From Rhizophagus clarus (lineage: Eukaryota > Glomeromycota > Glomeromycetes > Glomerales > Glomeraceae): 64,000 nt of DNA. Positions 21,626 to 34,220 of the stretch are shown here, piece after piece. The stretch spans positions 434,001 to 498,000 of the forward strand of contig BLAL01000297.1 of the NCBI GenBank assembly GCA_015698045.1, written 5' to 3'. A model generated the notes under the pieces. That model saw only the letters and a list, made by a program, of their open reading frames with translations, did no database searches and had not been told where the DNA came from. The translations under genes were made by a program, and so were the position numbers. The stretch's first letter is position 1, and every line of letters starts with the position of its first letter.

Positions 21626-23462
21626 TTGGATGATCAATAATACCGGAATTTTTCTAGACAACTTCCGAATGATCAAAAATTCCGGATATTTTTTTTTTAG
21701 CGTAAATTCCGGATGATCAAAAAATTCTGGACATTTTATTACGAAAAGTTCTGATAGTCAAAAATTTCTAAACGAATTCCGGACAAACAAATATTCAAAA
21801 ATTGGGGTTTTGACCTAAATCATGCAATATCTAGACAATTTTCAACGTCCGGCCATTTTTAAATAATCCCTTGTTAAATTACGATATCCTTGTATTAAAT
21901 ATATCAGATATTAAATTATTTTAAAACAAGGGAAACAAGCATATGCTATAATAAGGAGGGGGGGGGGGTATGTTTAAAACTTTAAATGTCTAATACAAAT
22001 ATCCCTATAAATAGTAATTATTTGACAACGAATCATATGAACTTATAATTATAGAAACTATTGTGTAGTAAGATTGGACGCGAACAAGGATTTTTATTTG
22101 TATGAATTATTGATTAATAAAGTCACAAAGCATAAGATAAATCTGCAATTCATTAATCATAATTTCATCAGTCTAACGAATTTTTAAAAAGATTAACCTT
22201 GAAATTTATGCTCATAATTTCACAATTTTTATTAATATGTATTACAATACGTGAATTTTTTTTTTTTTTTGCCGATCAAAAAAAGAATTGTTATCTCAGG
22301 TGTGTTTTTTTTCGTAAAAAAGGAGATTATTCCTTTTTTAAATCATTTGGCCCGTGGAACCCGTAGAATGTGTAACATGATACACGCAAATTTCCTTTTC
22401 GGTTCACTCATTGTACCCTATTACCAGAAACTTTACCCAAAAAAAATAAATTAATATCCAATAAATCAGGATATTAATTTACGTATGTTGATTTCATAGG
22501 TTCATTTAATATTGCATAAATAAAGTAAATAAACCACAGAAACCACAACACTATTTTTGAGCAATTCTTTTTTGGATTTCAACCTCCTTGGTTTCATATA
22601 ATCACACAAAGAAACATAATATTTAAACCTATTTAGGAATTTGAATGTAAATCTTGAAACATTCGATATCCAATTAAAGGGACAAGTAATTTTGAACTTG
22701 TATAATAATGATTAACCTAAATCGTCGGTTTGTTTTTCAGTTCGTGTAACTAAATTAAGCATCCCCTGAAAGATGAGCATTCGAAATACCTATTTTGATC
22801 TGTTTCGGCCAACATTATGGACGCTAAATTTCGGATGTATATGCTTTGCGACATAGTAAGCGTAAAAGGAATTATATTAATAAGAAACGTCCATTGTACG
22901 AACATTTGTACTTGTATTTCTGAAATAAATAAATTTCTTTAAATATTAATTACATTTTAGAACTTTTCTTATTGTTGAACAATTTTTTCTTTAATAAATT
23001 ATAAAATTCGGTATTTTTTATAAAAACTGATTGAGATCGGGTCTTCCGATTAATCGAATTTAAAAAAATTGCTCTAAATTTAAAACGCAATTCCCCTTTA
23101 AAATAAATATTACGCAAATACCATTTTAAGCAAGTATCTGCGGTTTAATCCATTATTACTTTATTTATAATTACAACGTAACTAAATTAATTAAAGAAAT
23201 ATTGTACACGTTAGTCCAAATATACTTTGTATCCCATCAATGTTTTGGTCAAAGGAACGATAATTTTTTTTTTTAAATCTACTAATAATCATCGTTTCAT
23301 GCATGTTTCGCCTTCATATCACAAAATAAAACATTCACATATATAAACATTCATCTTGAAGGATTTTTTTTTTCTCCTCAAAAGAAATTTAATGTTTCAA
23401 TTTTTAACATTTATTTAGAAAAAAAAAAATATCTACATAAAAATCATATTTTTTACAAAATC
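21626..23462. other. Non-coding stretch with TTCCGGATGATCAAAAATTCCGG-like repeats at its start
   Basis: From 21626 to 21860, ttccgga and gatcaaaaa motifs repeat irregularly on both strands. An 11-G run lies at 21958-21968. The rest is AT-rich with no credible ORF. A TATA-like tatataaa at 23340-23347 lies 115 bp upstream of the next gene's ATG. Confidence 0.4.
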
Positions 23463-24644
23463 ATGTCTTCAAAAAATTTTATCTTTACATTACTTTTTTT
23501 CTTATTATGTTTTGTTCAGTTTTCATTATGTGAATTTGAACTCAACGACGAACACAATGATATCGAAAAGAGAGTGCCTCAAAAAGTAATAGAAACAGGT
23601 GTAATTGCTAGTAAGTTAATAGTTAATTAATATTAATAAAAGTTTATTTTTTTTTTATTTTTTCTGAGCTAATTCCCTTACTTTCTGTTTATAAATAGTT
23701 GGGGTTATCGTTATTGGCATATTCGTGATATTTCTCGTTTTTTGTTATTTAATAGCTCTTTGTGTAAATAGAAAGGTATGTAATCATTATTTAAATAGTA
23801 AGGTTAACAATATATATTCATGTGCGAACGTGTACATATTATTAGGCAATGAATGACGTTATACTTTCAATACCATGGACTTTATGGGATTTTGTTCTCC
23901 AAGCACTTTTTATTAAAAATCAAGTGAATAAAGTTCATTCACTTTATATGCCAAGGTAATTAATTAATTCACTTAATACGACCGGACCAGTTATTTTGAT
24001 CCGGTCATCCGGTCCGGTCACGTAAATGCGTAAAATAAATGAACTTCCCGGCTCATTACCATTTCATTTCTTCTTTCCACAGTATAGTATTTTTCATAGG
24101 TCCAGTGATTGTGAATATCATACTCTCGCTTGTAATTATAATTAATGAAAAAAAGAAAGGATCCACAGAATTTAAACGATGGTTTCATGCTAATTCATCA
24201 TTAGCAGCAACAGCGACAGTAATTGCAGGGGCTGATATGTCAGCGTTTAAAGTACTTTATTCACATATTTTTGGATTAAAAAGGTTTAATGCACCATTTT
24301 CTGATGATTCCAAGACTATTATATTATGGGGTTGTGTCATAAGTTCTATTATTCAAGATATACCTCAATTCGTTATTCAGGTATGTAAAATCAACATGTA
24401 CACTTAAAAATTTTTAAAGAAACGTTGTAATAATCTTGATTTTTGATCCTAGATTTTATATAAAACGGAAGTTGAAGGCGGTTACGATTTAATACCGTTC
24501 TTAAAACTTGTTTCAACTTCGGTAAAATTACCTATAGGCATAATAGGTCGTGTATATGAAGCATTAAAAGATCATCGTAAACCGAGTGATGATGACGACA
24601 ATAATAATAATAACGACAATAATAATAGTGATATGGAAAAATAA
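23463..24644 (+). CDS. Five-exon transmembrane protein gene (274 aa), Glomeromycotina uncharacterised family
   Basis: Exons 23463-23610, 23699-23775, 23846-23955, 24083-24380 and 24453-24644 sum to 825 nt, an exact frame. All four introns are GT-AG (GTAAGT, GTATGT, GTAATT, GTATGT) with AG acceptors. The protein starts with a signal peptide (KNFIFTLLFFLLCFVQFSLC). It then has a transmembrane helix spanning exons 1-2 (GVIVIGIFVIFLVFCYLIAL), a WTLWDFVLQALFI segment and a second hydrophobic stretch (IVFFIGPVIVNIILSLVIII). A conserved region follows with AGADMSAFKVLYSHIFGL and CVISSIIQDIPQFVIQ. The tail is Asp/Asn-rich. I recognise the layout as a recurrent uncharacterised membrane family of these fungi, without known function. 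AATAAA lies at 24776-24781, 130 bp after the stop. Confidence 0.85.
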
Positions 24645-26215
24645 AAAATATATATATATATTTATTATATTGTATATATCATATATACAGTATGTGAAGT
24701 TTATATAGTTTATATGCAGGCATATATATATATACACATATATAGACTATGTTATAATAGCAACATTGTGTTCACAATAAAAAATCTTATTTCATTCATA
24801 AATATCATTCACTTTCTTGCGTGTGTTTTTCAAATGTATACAAGTCGATCAGTAAATTTTCGCTATATTACTATATTATCATTTGCATAAAAATAATTGA
24901 GATTCCATGTAAATAATTAATTAGAGATTCATAAATAATTCACGCACACGATATCGTTTCACAAAAATAACAATCAATTAACTGATTTATGCACTTTCTC
25001 TTCTTTGTGACCTTATTTCATGCATTTATCCCTTGATCTTCTGAAGAAAATCACATGTTCTGCGTAGAAAGATCTGCGTTTTGGGAGAAAGTTAGAACAA
25101 CACAGCTCATTCTATCCTTGTAAGCCTAAGAAAGAAGATTATAGGGATCCATATAACAAAGTGCCGCGGTGCCGCCTATCCCAATGTTATATTTACGAAG
25201 TATAATAATTTTATTGAACTTACCGAAAATACTTTCCGACGCGCGAAAAATAATTTTATTCTTTTGTTCTTAAACATATAATATCAATATGTGAGATGAC
25301 GATATTGTGATTATGATAAATTTAGTAATTTTGAAAAAGTTGATTTTTGGAATTGTGAATAAAGTTGATTGGAAAAGTTGTAGTATTACTTAAATTAGCA
25401 TTAAAAATTATCGTAAATAATTCAATTAACCAAGATAAAATGAATAAATTTTGTAAAATAAAAAACAGTATGTTATACCACTTTAACTTAGATTGGTTTT
25501 CAACTTCATTAAGAAACTGTATCATAATATACAAAGATAGAGCAAATAAAGGAAGAAGGAAAAAACTAGCTCCTCGATTTACGCGGACGAACTTATTCCC
25601 AATCCTGGACCGCCAGGACCGGCGGTCCTCAAATCATAGAGAAGACCGTTCTTTTGCTCAGAACCGAACCAATCCTATCCTTAATCTATATCAAGGTCAT
25701 GATATTGAGAATTACAACAAAGATTTAAAATTTGTTCTAATCAGAATCATGAGAAATGTTCAAAATGAAATGTTGTAAATGAGTGTTAATAAAAATATTA
25801 TTCCGTAAAGGATAAAATATAAATATGTAATAAACAATAAAAGTAATAGTAAGAGATAGGGAATTAGAAATAATCAAAAAAATTTTAATTTATAATAATC
25901 TGAGTAATACATAATATTATGAGGAGTAAAAATGGCATTGAATGGTATATTATAACAAGCCAATAAAATGATATTTTATGGGTGTTGTACGGTGTTGTAT
26001 TTATATTGGTTAACAAACTATATTGTACGGCGATCAAAAATATCGGCATGCAAAATCAGCATGATCCTATAGGGCCGTGCGATAAAAATGGTGAGAACTA
26101 TAATTCTAACTAAAAATGGTAATTTTCCTAAATGTGAAATATGAAAAATGAATTGGAAATAAGTGGAAATAATTGTCCAATAAAATATTGTATTACTATC
26201 TGGTTATATCATTTT
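24645..26215. other. Intergenic stretch with a GC-rich hairpin
   Basis: There is a TA microsatellite near 24655-24740. A perfect 8-bp stem GGACCGCC..GGCGGTCC lies at 25607-25628 with a 6-base loop. Short frames near 25365-25778 lack coding features and overlap a competing minus frame, so they are not called. Confidence 0.4.
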
Positions 26216-26559
26216 TATTTTTTATTTTTATTTTATTTTTAAATCAAGAATTACAGAAAAGGGCCACAAACGGTACCCTGCATACAAACAAGTATGACTA
26301 ACATAGTAACATAGCCTTGCCGCCTCTAATCATTAACCAACTATAAAAGCCAGCGTAAAACTTGGGGTGGAAATAAAACAGGGAACAAAAACTCCTGGTA
26401 CAAAAGAAAAAAAGAAAAAAAGAGGGGAAAAGGGGAAAACGAAAAAAACCGTGAGAAGGAAATGCCACTAAAAACTAAAAAGTTAGTAGTCCAGTAAGGG
26501 ATCGATACCTACAAAATTTATGGTAAAGAAAAAGGAAAAAATAACCCTACGCTAGCCTA

Positions 26560-27544
26560 TTTCTCTTCTCCCTATGTCAAACAACTAATTCAACACCTTT
26601 AACAACTCTTTTAAAAACTCAAGCCCTGTTTTCTCCTTAGCATTGAGTTTAAGAGTTCGACCAGTATTCTTGGAATTACCAGCAGATGAATTTGCACCTT
26701 TTGCATTATGAACTGGTCATTTCGAGGAACTGCCCTTGCCTTCAGTCACTAGTCGAAGGGAAGCAATTTCAATGATGTTTCATCTATGTAAATCTTATAG
26801 AAACTTGTCTGGTTTCTGTTGTGTGCATGTAATACCCATGGAATTTCCAATTTTTCTAGAAATGTCTTAGATATTTAATGGAAATGGAACAGGTTTCCAT
26901 CATGTATACTAGAGTGTCTGCGTTGGAAATCATATCATTTTGACCAGTGAGTTGCTTTTTGAGAATCTTTTGCTGAAGAAGGTTTGTCACCTTTCTTCTT
27001 CTTTGGTGTAGTGAAGGTGGGCCGAGTCCAATGGTAGTCCTGTCCATCCAGGTAAAAGCATGTTTCTAGTGCCATTTTCAAATCATCATATGTTTTGAAA
27101 TATGCTATCAACCTGTTCCTTCATCCATACTTAATCAATTTATAGGATTTGAATTCAAAATCCTTAAAAAACAGATCCTGGAAGCCATAGTCTTGTACTA
27201 GTAGTGATTGCTTGCGTAAGGAGTCAGGTACTCCATCAACTACTGCAGTGAACGTTTCTCTTTGCTGATGTTGCTTTAACATCCACTTTCCAGAGAACCA
27301 GCAGACCTTTTCTTTGCCAAGAGTGTAACACCATTGGTTACAGTTGAAACGTGCCTTAGAAATTGCATTGAGGACAATACGTACTCATACTGTTTGGTAC
27401 TTCCACTGTCTCTTAATCAATAATTGAAGAGGCTTGCTCCATGCGGTAAGGTTGTTGAGAATATCTTCTCAGGTCCATTTAGCTGGTATATCATATATCA
27501 TAATATTTCTGACTGATTTAATTTTTCATCAGTGGTGACCGATA
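26560..27544 (-). pseudogene. Decayed retroelement ORF1-like sequence, 3' part, interrupted by a hAT transposon
   Basis: On the minus strand, fragments such as IPAKWT, ILNNLTAWSKPLQLLIKRQ, FNCNQWCYTLGKEKVCWFSG and KQSLLVQDYGF are readable between stops and frameshifts. The KQSLLVQDY and LGKE.V.WF blocks also occur at 60270-60580 on the plus strand, so both belong to one repeated family. The RRM-like spacing suggests ORF1 of a non-LTR retroelement (inference). The upstream part continues beyond the hAT insertion at 30779-31165. Confidence 0.5.
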
Positions 27545-27552
27545 CTTGAAGG

Positions 27553-30500
27553 CAGTGTTGTGACTGGGACAGAACATATCCTTGGATGGGACAGTCTGGG
27601 ACAGTCCAAGTCCTTGGACAAAGGCTTGCTAATTTCTGGGACATTAATATGTATTTTATTAAATTTATATTTGCAATTATTTATTGCAATTTAATAAACA
27701 ATAATATTATTTAAATTTATTAATTATAAAAATCTTTTCAATTAATAACAAACTTTATTATTAAATTTAAAGGGGTAATTCTAATTCTTTGAAAAGGATA
27801 CTTAAATCCCATTTGGCATTTGGATCAATTACAGGATGAGTAATATTATCAACATCAATTTTATCAAATTTATCATCATCATTTTGAAACTTAAGAGTTT
27901 CTTCTTCTAACATTTCTGCCCACCCCTGTAAATAATTACCAAAATTCCTTTTCCAAATTAGTTAAATCTTCATCATCATCTGATTCTTCTAAATCATTAG
28001 TTTCAGGACTTTCATTAGGATTTTTGTTAGGATTTTCATTAGGATTTTCATTAAAACCTTCGTTGGAATTTTGATTTGGATGTTTATTAGGATTTTCATT
28101 ATTATTCATTTCAACATCCATTATTATATTAAGTGAAGTTGGAGTAGGAGAATTAGAATTGACATGATGTTTTTTAATTTGTTCATATTAAGAGCTTTTT
28201 GTGATTAAAAATTTATTAGTATTAAAATATATATATGCACAATTTTACAATTGTAAATTAAAATAAAAAATAATACTAACCATTAAGCGATTTTACCAAT
28301 TTGATTGCAAAAACCCATACAACTCCAGAAACGCTCAACAGATACTGCATTTACGCAAATTCCAAATAATCTATAAGTAACAAAACCTAATTCATTAGTA
28401 GAATCTTTTGCATAATACCAATATCTCCAAATATCACCATTAAATTGTTTGTATGTATTGTTATCGAAAGGATATTTTTAAACAAAAATCATCAAATTCA
28501 CGTAAAATACAAGTTGATTCTTTTTCAGACCATGCCTGATAATAATAAACAAGCCATCTGCCAAAAGTGGTATAATTAATATTTAAATTATTTTTAAATT
28601 GTTTCATGTGATATTCAGGATGTAATAAACATGATAATAAAAAAAGTGGCTGCTCCCAATCACTCCATTTTTTCTCTAATCGAAATAATATTTTGCAGAA
28701 AGCCAAATATTTTCATAACTATTCCAAAATTGCGCAAGATATGCTAAACTATGTATAACCTGAAATAATCTTGCTTTAACTTGTTGAAGAATGTTGAGGA
28801 ATTTACAATAAGGATATAACAGTTCTATTGTTATATTTATATTGGTCCAAAATATACTCAAATTAATAATTTCAAAAATTTCATGTGAAATGGTAGGTGT
28901 TTCTTCTGTTTTTCTTCAAGCTTGATTAAAAGATGGTTTATAATTAATTGCAAATATCTTAAAATATAATAAAAATAAAAATAATTTAATGTTTAATTAA
29001 TTAATTGAATAATTACATTATCAATTAATAATTATTTACCTGTAAAGCTTTTTGAATTCTTAAAATACTCATATACACTTCATAGTAACTGTTCCAACGA
29101 GTTTTGCGTGAAACTGCTAATGTGTAATATTTTTCATAAGTAATCTTTTGCTAATCACGTAATCTTGCTATAAAAAATTTATTATTGGCATTTCTAAAAT
29201 AAGTTGCAAGTTTGATTGCATGATTCATTGATATTTTTAAATCGGTTGATTCCTTAAATATTTCGCCAATGCAAAAATTGAGCCAATGCATGAAACAAGG
29301 CAAAAAAGTTATTTTTCTATTTGAAATCCTTAATTTTTATCTAAATATATAAAAATTTATTAAAAATATACAAAAATAATAAAAAAAAAATGCTATTATT
29401 TATAATTAAATTACCTGGCTGTGACATATGCACTATCTGTTACAATAGCACAAATGTTAATACCTTTTTTTTCTAAGTCAGCAATCATAACTTCTGTTTT
29501 TTCCATTATTCCATGATGTGTTTCCCTTTCTGCGCTAATATCAGCTGCTTTCCATACAAAAGGCCTTCCTTTAATGTCATTAAAACTACACCTAATAATT
29601 GTTCACTTTTTACGTTCATCCAGCCATCAAACGTAAGTGTAATGCCTACTGGATCTTCTTTCAATGCAATTTTCATTGTATTATCTCCTTTAGAAATAGC
29701 ATCATTCAAAATAGGTCCACCAAGAGTCTTATGATCAGGAAGTTTAAGGAAAGGATTAAGAAACTCAAATAGTTCTCTTACTTCAGGATTATTAACCCAA
29801 TGCAAAGCCCATCCACAAGAAACTATTAATCAAATTAATAATGTATGAAACTATTTTTATCTTACTTTGATAATGATTTAATATAAAATTATCAAGTGGT
29901 CCATAAGAAGAACAAATAAAACTTTTCTAGAAGAATCAGAAAAATTGGAAGTAGTATTACTGATTTGTGAAGCTAAAAGAAATTAAACCAGTGTTAATTT
30001 CAAAAAAAAATAACACCATGATATAACAAAAGTAGTATTAAAAACTTACATGATCATTTATTTTCTAATTGTTTTTCATTACTCCTTGACAATGAAAATA
30101 TTCGTCTCTTGTTTCAGGTGTTGTTGCTGCGAAAAAATGAGTACACTTTTTTAGATGTAGTACTATTCTGTTTGTTTTATTTGGAAAATAAATTTTTTTG
30201 TCTTCTTCTTCTCCTAATACATCAATACAACATTTGTAATACGTCTTAAGGTTACTCTGATTGAGTCTTTCTTTAGTTTTAATAATATAATTGTTTAATA
30301 AATCTGATAATGTTGGCATAAAAAAGTTTTGTATTTCAATGTAATAAAAAATGATTTTTATAAAAGTAACGAAAAATATTCATAAAAATTATTATTAAGC
30401 GTCAGATTTTGTATTTTTACAAAAAATAGTAATTTTTTATAAAATAACGTTAATTAAACAAAATGTCTAATTATAAACCAGTAAAAGAATGAAAGAATAA

Positions 30501-30770
30501 GTGTTATTAATAAAAAATAAAATGTCAAAGTTGTTTTTGTAAAATCAATTTTTTTAAAAAAAAGATAATTGTAAGAAATAATCGTAAAAAAAATCATTTT
30601 TTAAAGTTTGATCTTTAGCCACGTAGGATAATCGGACACTCAGACTGTTTAACAGGAAGAATTTTTTAGGTGGGACATAACCGATGGATATTTAATTGAT
30701 CGGGACATAATAGGATATGGACCGTTCAGTCTGAACCATTCACTTCGGATGTTATCTGACCATATCACTG
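27553..30770 (-). mobile_element. 3.2-kb hAT transposon with 8-bp target-site duplication
   Basis: The ends begin CAGTG (left CAGTGTTGTGAC, right complement CAGTGATATGGTCAG). They are flanked by identical octamers CTTGAAGG at 27545-27552 and 30771-30778. The minus strand carries hAT transposase pieces in the correct order: a BED-like zinc finger, a DUF659/RNase H-like segment and the C-terminal hAT dimerisation signature. The insertion splits an older retroelement ORF, so the hAT is the younger element. Confidence 0.92.
27936..30319 (-). pseudogene. hAT transposase, fragmented (several exons and/or decayed)
   Basis: Reading down the minus strand: 30319-30065 has a BED-like finger (YYKCC.., H..KCTHF). 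29805-29506 has LPDHKTLGGPILNDAI and GITLTFDGWMNVKSEQLLGVVL, typical of DUF659. 28861-28461 has LQQVKARLFQVIHSLAYLAQFW and LEKKWSDWEQPLFLLSCLLHP. Near 28370-28300, RLFGICVNAVSVERFWSCMGF is the hAT C-terminal dimerisation motif. 28121-27936 is an Asn/Pro-rich tail. Some gaps look like introns (GTAAG..TTTTAG near 30050-29975), but stop codons before the donors indicate decay. Transposases of this class cut and paste DNA with CAGTG ends and 8-bp TSDs. An active protein is unlikely from this copy. Confidence 0.7.
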
Positions 30771-30778
30771 CTTGAAGG

Positions 30779-31165
30779 ATAACAACTTTCTTAATGATTC
30801 AGTTACATGATTTATCACGTGATTTGTCGGATTTACCAAGATTTTAATTGGCCATTTCAATTATCTTTTTATTTACCTGATTTATCTTTCTGCTTCTATA
30901 ATTTTTGTGATTTTGTGCCTGATTTATTTTGATCAATGATCTTTGAACTAGAAGCAGGTATTATCTTAGGTATATCCTTCATAATCATCTGAGTTGTCTC
31001 TGATGGTGGAACTATTGTGGTCTCTTGTTCACTTTTGGTATTTTGCGATATCAAAGAGAGTTGCTGCGGCTGTAGTTTTGTAGGGTGAGACTCTAAATGC
31101 ATTTCCTTTAACTCATCGTCAGAGTCATCATCATTGATTTTTTTGTTAAACTCAAAAAATAACAA
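30779..31165 (-). pseudogene. Decayed retroelement ORF1-like sequence, 5' part (beyond the hAT insertion)
   Basis: The 89-aa frame at 31165-30896 is charged and Ser/Thr/Gln-rich (FNKKINDDDSDDELKEMHLE, then a K/S-rich end). It then decays into stops that run into the hAT target site at 30771-30778. It continues the minus-strand ORF at 26560-27544. Function not assignable beyond the retroelement-like context. Confidence 0.35.
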
Positions 31166-31169
31166 TTCT

Positions 31170-32480
31170 TTTTGATTAAAGAATCTATGAAGATTAACTA
31201 GAAATTGTTTTTTTTTGTTGTGGATGTCATTATTATTATTACCTTTAATATTTTTTTATAATTGTAAAAAATGGTCAATCAAATTTTTATGAAAAAAGAT
31301 AGATAAAATAAGAAATGAAAAGGAAAGATAAGATAATACTGCAAAGGCAAAAAAGATGAGAAAAATACAACACATCCTGTATTTGTACAATTCAATTAGA
31401 TATAATATTAGTTATAATTTATATAATTTAGGGATATTAAAGCAAATTTAATAATTTGTTACTTCTATTACTTTAAAGTAATGTATTTAAAAAAATTCTT
31501 CCATGATTCCATGGTCTAATGATAACTTTGATTGCAGTAAGTGATACAAAAAAATACTCATATTACTACTTTGAAGTAGGGTTTTAAAATTAAGAAGTAT
31601 ACAAAAAGAAAATAAAGTTAATAAAATAAGCTAAAAATTTATTTAAAGAAATTTTCATCTAAGTTAATAATTTAATTAAAATGCCTATTCAGTACTTAAG
31701 CTAATAATACATTTATATATTAATAGTTTTAAACACTGATGGTTATAAAATTTGACAATTTTTAAACTTCGTCTTATATATTATATGATATATGATTAAT
31801 TAACCGTAAATTGAAAATCCTTTAAAATTAGAAAAGCTAAATAATTATAATATATGATTTAATGGTTCATTCACAATTTTCTTATTATTAATGTTTTATT
31901 TTACTTGACCAATTAGAAATAACATTGCACAAAATTAGATCTTAGATCTTAAAAACTTTATTTTTACTGCTAGGAATACTATTTTATACATTTATATTAT
32001 TTAATTAATTTTTAATTCATTTTTTTACATTGCTTTACGTGATCATATTAAACCTTTAAATTCCAATCATATACTATATATGTTTGATGTTATAAATAAA
32101 AATAAACTTGATAATTTAATATAATATTCGGATAACTGAAGTTACAACATAAAAGAATTATTTAAATTACAAACTAAGAAACTTATAAAAATATCTTACT
32201 ACTCTAGCCTTAGTGTTAAAACAATTCCAAATAAAGAAAGAAATACATATATTTAATACTTAGATAGGTTATAAAAAAAGGATTTATTTAAATTACAAAC
32301 TAAGAACTTGCAAAATATTTTACTACTCTAGCCTTAGTGTTTAAATAATTCTAATAAAAATGAAAACAAATGAATATATCACAACACTATAAATCTAAAC
32401 TAATTGTTGTCAGTTTTAATATCTAAATGATTAATAATTAATTAATTTCATATAAAATAATTTGTAAAATTACTTTTTTT
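31170..32480. other. AT-rich stretch with a short tandem repeat of the kinase 3' flank
   Basis: The block aaattacaaactaagaact.. through tactactctagccttagtgt occurs twice (about 32160-32230 and 32285-32345). It has a homologue downstream of kinase 1 (about 13665-13740). This marks the downstream edge of the kinase duplication. The rest is featureless. Confidence 0.5.
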
Positions 32481-32487
32481 GCACATA

Positions 32488-33733
32488 TTACATACCCGAT
32501 GTGTTTATATTATCAACTATATAATCTAAACATTCACTTTCTACAATTTCATCAAATTTTTCACTTGATTTATCATCAACTATACAATCTAAACATTCAC
32601 TTTCTAGAACTTCATTCACTTTTTTACTAGTAAAATTAAGTAAACGACTTGTATAACATGCTTGTGGATGAAATCCAGTAATAAGATTAATATTTCCAAT
32701 TGGTGCATTTATAAATTCCATAATGTTGCTTTTTAATTCTTCACTAACTTCATTATCATAAGGTTTGAAAATCCAGTCTGCAATAATATTACTTACTTCT
32801 TCAGCAGATAGCCTTTCTAATGGATTTTCATCCCAACATTTTTTCATCAAATCCACATAACATTGTGGAGTATTTTCAACAATTTCAGGTCGTTCACCGC
32901 TACAAATACTTACACTGAGTTGAAAATCATGCGCTCTATCATTAAATGGTGGAACTCCAGATGTAAATTCCCACATAATCATAGAAAAACTATATATGTC
33001 ACTAGCTGGAGTATATGGTTTGCCCCTTAAAACTTCAGGTGCCATAAATGGAATAACACCATAAATATCATATTCTTTGAAAAAATTTTCAGCTTTGCAT
33101 AATCCTAAATCACTAATAAAAACCTTGTTCTTATCATTCTCATCTTCATCCTCATGATTTAAAATATTGCCATCATGGAAATCACAATGAATAAGATTTT
33201 GCTCGTGTATTGTTTTAAGACCAGAAATAATTTTATACAACATGAACAATCTTTGATTCCAATTATTTTCAATTATTTTTGTTAAATTTCCTCTTAAATT
33301 TCCCTTATTTGCATAATCCATTACTACCATATAATTCAAAGTATCTGAATTTTTCGTAAATCCATGTAAATCAATAATTCTAATTGAATTTAAACATTTT
33401 TCGTGACAATCCCACTATAAAAAATTAAAATAGAATATATTAATATGAATGATTTATAATAAAAATAATAAAAATTAAAAATAAATAATATATAATTATA
33501 CTTCATTTAAAAATTTATCTAAATTTTCATTTAAATTATTTTCATTCAAATTATTGAGACATTTAAGAGCTACTTCCTTCTCTCCACTACTTTCTAACCA
33601 AATGGCCTTGTATATAATACCAAATCCTCCTTTATCAAGATATTCAACATTTTTAAATTGATTATAAGGGATCCATTTTAAACTTTTTTCTTCAATAAAT
33701 TTATCTAAAATTGTATTTTCACTTGTTCCAAAC
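32488..33733 (-). CDS. Kinase gene 2, core exons: tyrosine-kinase-like protein kinase
   Basis: Two exons, 33733-33502 and 33414-32488, are separated by an 87-bp GT-AG intron. Features are a glycine loop (DKGGFGIIYKAIW), the ATP lysine (VALKCL), IHCDFHDGNIL, ISDLGLC, APEVLRGKPYTPASDIYSFSMIMWEF and CWDENPLERLSA. The C-tail is HPQACYTSRLLNFTSKKVNEVLESECLDC, with a partly duplicated SECLD.IVD motif. It is a close paralogue of kinase 1 but lacks the acidic repeat insert. The 5' boundary is an AG acceptor in phase 2, fed by the same 1-base and 6-base microexons as kinase 1. With the array and leader the spliced frame totals 468 codons including the stop. The last codons GGTATGTAA may hide a donor, as in kinase 1. 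Confidence 0.88.
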
Positions 33734-34088
33734 CTACATAAAATATAAATAATTGAAACATATTAAATTTATATTAAAACTCAAAATTAAAAAAGTAATA
33801 TGAATGACTTACTCTAAAGTTTAATCAGAAATTTAATAAATATAAATTTTAGTTTTGGATAATATATCTATAATATATGGTCTATATTTTACAACTTACC
33901 AACTAAAGCAATAGATAGTATTTTTTAAATAAAGACCAAAGTCGGTTAATTAAATTATAAATAAATATTATATGAATATAATAAATAATAACTTACAAGA
34001 ATCTAAAGTGAATTATCAAGTTTGTTTAAATTACATGTAAATATTATATAAATATGCAATAATAGAATTAAATAAATAACTTATAACT
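33734..34088 (-). repeat. Kinase 2 microexon array, 3' segment (next to the kinase exon)
   Basis: It contains, from the kinase side, the 1-base exon A, the triplet TTG and the hexamer ATTCTT, each flanked by AG and GTAAG. They are identical to the positions in kinase 1 (16009, 16108-16110, 16194-16199). The array is then cut by the LINE at 34089. The last 19 bases (34070-34088) are the left target-site duplication. Confidence 0.75.
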
Positions 34089-34220
34089 GAACTTACGAAC
34101 CTCCTGCATTTTTCTAAAAACATAGTAATTGATCGACAAATCAATTTTTTCGTAAAATTTCAGGAAAAAGTTACAAGTTATACACCTTTAACTATACTAA
34201 CAACAGTTAAGATAATAAAC

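Noticed and set aside
25365..25778. 137-aa plus frame near the GC-rich hairpin
   Set aside because: It overlaps a competing minus frame and starts from a non-ATG codon, and its composition changes abruptly half-way. It looks like a chance read through repeat DNA.
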